From Paenibacillus sp. BJ-4 (GTDB taxonomy: Bacteria; Bacillota; Bacilli; Paenibacillales; Paenibacillaceae): 64,000 bases of DNA. Of the stretch, positions 61,546-64,000 are shown in pieces; within the stretch, counting starts at the first letter, position 1, and every line of letters starts with the position of its first letter. The notes below the pieces were generated by a model that worked only from the letters and a program-made list of their open reading frames with translations, did not search any database and had not been told where the DNA came from. Location: assembly GCF_020404765.1 (NCBI RefSeq), contig NZ_JAIVEM010000165.1, forward strand, positions 1 to 64,000, in the 5' to 3' direction. Both the position numbers and the translations under genes were made by a program.

Positions 61546-62598
61546 ATGAAGAGGAAATGGAAAAGTGGACTTATTCTCGGACTATCTTTGGTTTTAACGA
61601 TTATGCTAAGTGCTTGTGGTGCAAGCAAGAAAGAGAATGGTAGCTCAGCTGCCGGTTCCAAGGATGTAGAGCTGCTTAACGTTTCTTATGATCCTACCCG
61701 TGAGCTGTATGAGGCATATAATAAAGCGTTTGCCGCGCATTGGGAGAAGGAGAAAGGGCAGAAGGTGACGATCAAGCAGTCCCATGGAGGATCTGGCAAG
61801 CAAAGTCGCTCTGTGCAGGACGGACTGGATGCGGATGTGGTCACTCTGGCCCTGGGCTATGATATTGATGCGCTACAGGAAAAAGGGCTTATTAAAGAGG
61901 GATGGCAAAATAAATATGAGCATAACAGCTCTCCATACACTTCAACCATCGTGCTGTTAGTGCGCAAAGGCAATCCGAAAGGGATCAAGGACTGGGATGA
62001 TTTAACCCGTGGTGATGTGCAGGTCATTACACCAAATCCTAAAACTTCGGGTGGAGCCCGTTGGAACTATCTTGCGGCTTGGGCCTATGCGCTCAAGAAA
62101 AACAATAACGATGAAGCAAAAGCTCAGCAGTTTGTACAGGAGCTATACAAGCACGTGCCGGTACTGGATAGCGGAGCGCGCGGGGCGACTACGACCTTTG
62201 TGGAGCGTGGAATTGGCGATGTGCTGATTGCTTGGGAAAATGAAGCATTGCTCTCTGTAAAGGAGCTGGGTACGGATAAGTTTGATATCGTGTACCCGTC
62301 GATCAGTATTTTGGCTGAGCCTCCGGTGGCGATCGTCGATAAGGTTGTAGATAAAAAAGGCACACGTGAGGTGGCGGACGCGTACCTAAAATATTTGTAC
62401 AGTGAAGAAGGGCAGACCATTGCAGCCGAGAACTATTACCGTCCAACGCTGGATAGCGTAAAGGCGAAATTCAAGGATGAATTTCCGGATCTGGAGCTCG
62501 TAACCTTGAAGGATGTTTTCGGAACGTGGAAGGAAACGCAGCAGAAGCACTTTAGTGATAAGGGTATTTTTGACCAGATTTATGTACCCGGCAGTTGA
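61546..62598 (+). CDS. sbp: Sulfate/thiosulfate ABC transporter substrate-binding lipoprotein
   Basis: This 350-aa lipoprotein (signal LGLSLVLTIMLSACGASK) has ELLNVSYDPTRELYEAYNKA and IKQSHGGSGKQSRSVQDGLD, the Sbp/CysP signatures, plus TPNPKTSGGARWNYLAAW and GIGDVLIAWENEA. It captures sulfate outside the membrane. ATG 61546 follows AGGGGTG. It is followed by cysT and cysW. Confidence 0.95.
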   Translation: MKRKWKSGLILGLSLVLTIMLSACGASKKENGSSAAGSKDVELLNVSYDPTRELYEAYNKAFAAHWEKEKGQKVTIKQSHGGSGKQSRSVQDGLDADVVTLALGYDIDALQEKGLIKEGWQNKYEHNSSPYTSTIVLLVRKGNPKGIKDWDDLTRGDVQVITPNPKTSGGARWNYLAAWAYALKKNNNDEAKAQQFVQELYKHVPVLDSGARGATTTFVERGIGDVLIAWENEALLSVKELGTDKFDIVYPSISILAEPPVAIVDKVVDKKGTREVADAYLKYLYSEEGQTIAAENYYRPTLDSVKAKFKDEFPDLELVTLKDVFGTWKETQQKHFSDKGIFDQIYVPGS

Positions 62599-62683
62599 TG
62601 AACAAGTCGTCTGTCAAGTCGGATAGTATCGGTAATACGCAAGCGTTTAGAGTGAAAGGATTTCAGAGAGGGATGGACAGAAC

Positions 62684-63517
62684 ATGAGTCAAGTGCAAGC
62701 CACCCGAAAACGCGTACTTCCCGGATTCGGGTTAACGATGGGTTATAGCGTGCTGTACCTCAGTTTGGTGGTGCTGCTGCCTTTATCGGCACTGCTCCTG
62801 AACTCGACCGGACTGACGTGGGACAAATTTTGGGATGTGGCAACGGATGTGAGGGTGCTGGCTTCCTACAAGGTGAGCTTCTTGTGTGCCGCGACTGCGG
62901 CTTTGATCGACCTGTTCCTCGGTTTACTGATAGCCTGGGTATTGGTACGGTATGAGTTTCCGGGGAAACGGATTTTTGATGCGGTCATTGATCTGCCCTT
63001 TGCTTTGCCTACCGCGGTTGCGGGTGTTGCTTTGACCGCCCTATATGCGCCAAATGGTTGGATCGGTTCGCTGTTCGAACCGTTGGGCTGGAAGATGGCG
63101 TATTCACAGACAGGCATTACACTTGCGCTGATGTTTATCGGCATCCCGTTTGTCGTGCGGACGGTGCAGCCAGTACTGGAGGAGATGGACAAGGACGAGG
63201 AGGAGGTCGCTGCGACGCTGGGAGCGGGCAGATGGCGTACCTTCCGCAGTGTGATTTTGCCGGAGTTGATTCCGCCGCTGCTGACGGGCTTTGCACTTGC
63301 GTTTGCCCGGGGCATTGGCGAGTACGGCTCTGTCGTCTTCATCTCCGGCAATATGCCGATGAAAACCGAGATTGCTCCGCTGCTCATTATGTCCAAGCTG
63401 GAGCAAAATGACTATGCAGGAGCAACGGCGGTAGCGATGATGCTGCTGGTAATTTCGTTCTTGCTGTTATTTGTGATTAACAGCATTCAACGCTGGTCAC
63501 GGCGGCGTACTATTTAA
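62684..63517 (+). CDS. cysT: Sulfate ABC transporter permease CysT
   Basis: This 277-aa inner permease has six membrane segments and the EAA loop EEMDKDEEEVAATLGAGRWR. Phrases DLPFALPTAVAGVALTALYA and FARGIGEYGSVVFISGN are typical of CysT/CysU. It forms the membrane channel with CysW. It is downstream of sbp by 85 bases, same strand. Confidence 0.95.
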   Translation: MSQVQATRKRVLPGFGLTMGYSVLYLSLVVLLPLSALLLNSTGLTWDKFWDVATDVRVLASYKVSFLCAATAALIDLFLGLLIAWVLVRYEFPGKRIFDAVIDLPFALPTAVAGVALTALYAPNGWIGSLFEPLGWKMAYSQTGITLALMFIGIPFVVRTVQPVLEEMDKDEEEVAATLGAGRWRTFRSVILPELIPPLLTGFALAFARGIGEYGSVVFISGNMPMKTEIAPLLIMSKLEQNDYAGATAVAMMLLVISFLLLFVINSIQRWSRRRTI

Positions 63518-63583
63518 TTTAACATAACCATCTAATCTAAGGTAGGGCAGCGGTACAGCCGCGTTCTAAGGGGGGACATGATC

Positions 63584-64000
63584 ATGTCACAAGCGATAAC
63601 TGGGCAGGAGCTTGCTCATGCACCAGTGCCTTCATCCGCACCACCCCACAGGGTCACAAGCGAGGCACCTTGGGTGAAGTGGACGCTGATAGGTGCTGCT
63701 TTTCTGGCTTTGCTATGGGTGCTGGTATTGCCGCTGATCGTCGTGCTTACCGAAGCACTCAAGCAGGGCTGGAGCGTATACATCGAAGCATTGCAGGACC
63801 CGGACGCGATGTCTGCGTTGCAGCTGACGCTGCTGGTGGCAGCCATAACGGTGCCGCTGAATACGGTATTTGGCGTAGCCGCCGCTTGGCTGATCACAAA
63901 ATTTCAATTTCGCGGCAAAGGCTTGCTGGTCACCTTGATTGATTTACCCTTCGCCATTTCACCTGTCGTCGGCGGACTGATGTATGTATTGGTGTTTGGC
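63584..64000 (+). CDS. cysW: Sulfate ABC transporter permease CysW, partial
   Basis: The frame runs off the window. It shows a hydrophilic N-terminal extension, a first membrane segment (LIGAAFLALLWVLVLPLIVV) and NTVFGVAAAWLITKFQFRGK then IDLPFAISPVVGGLMYVLVF, the CysW pattern. ATG 63584 fits AAGGGGGG at 8 bases; ATG 63578 is an alternative. It pairs with CysT; the ATPase gene cysA is expected beyond the window. Confidence 0.93.
   Translation, partial: MSQAITGQELAHAPVPSSAPPHRVTSEAPWVKWTLIGAAFLALLWVLVLPLIVVLTEALKQGWSVYIEALQDPDAMSALQLTLLVAAITVPLNTVFGVAAAWLITKFQFRGKGLLVTLIDLPFAISPVVGGLMYVLVFG

Noticed and set aside
1..64000. CRISPR array or prophage
   Set aside because: No regularly spaced repeats of 24-37 bases and no phage structural, integrase or lysis genes were seen.

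Overview
The window looks like a chromosome segment of a Paenibacillus of the polymyxa group. This is an inference from the gene families: a large NRPS, an H-type small acid-soluble spore protein, ECF sigma/anti-sigma genes, two YjiC-type glycosyltransferases, a low-GC Gram-positive deo operon, strong AGGAGG-type ribosome binding sites and moderate GC content. No rRNA or CRISPR array was seen, and no confident tRNA.

Layout. 1-2.2 kb: 3' end of an NRPS that stops after a condensation domain and a terminator. This fits a subunit such as PmxE of polymyxin synthetase, which by my recollection ends in a C domain. 2.4-6.9 kb: accessory and decayed DNA, with a broken IS4-type transposase, a low-GC gene of unknown function and a frameshifted gene carrying a two-copy repeat. 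6.8-11.7 kb: a two-sided arsenic island. On the minus strand are a Cys-rich MarR regulator, a 59-aa peptide ending CCATCC, ArsM and an ArsN1-like acetyltransferase. On the plus strand are ArsR, ArsB, ArsC and a dual-specificity-type phosphatase. 12-16.6 kb: a secreted protein, then an ECF sigma / anti-sigma / ABC ATPase / permease operon. 16.9-30 kb: glycosyltransferases, a ClpP paralogue with an Sm-like protein, a metallo-beta-lactamase-fold hydrolase, a two-component system, an AraC regulator, an EamA exporter, CsaA, a Rieske/FAD oxidoreductase and SspH. 30-45.6 kb: small regulator-plus-enzyme cassettes, with MarR/threonine aldolase, a truncated pectinesterase, an MFS exporter, HxlR/NAD(P)H oxidoreductase, a MarR/HlyD/ABC-2 efflux unit, a frameshifted AlaX, DUF1275 and DJ-1/HxlR.

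45.2-48.9 kb: an HxlR regulator divergent from a flavin monooxygenase (frameshifted in a G7 run), followed by standalone RibA and RibD genes. 48.9-50.2 kb: more than 1.3 kb without a convincing gene, holding a long perfect hairpin, short tandem repeats and a GC-rich stretch with nested hairpins. 50.3-51.9 kb: a slipin-like protein and a CheW-like protein. 52.1-58.9 kb: a complete deoxynucleoside catabolic unit (deoR, deoC, cdd, nupC, deoB, deoD, pdp) with a DeoR-type operator, a promoter, a cre-like site and an internal attenuator. 59-64 kb: a TetR regulator, two exported proteins, and a sulfate ABC operon (sbp, cysT, cysW running off the end) behind a promoter and a structured leader.

Two patterns cut across the window. 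Several genes break by one base in homopolymer runs (G6, A7, T7, G4, G7), so assembly error must be separated from real decay. Three genes show good homologous reading frame upstream of any ATG/GTG/TTG, and in two of these an ATA or ATC sits at ideal distance from a strong Shine-Dalgarno sequence.
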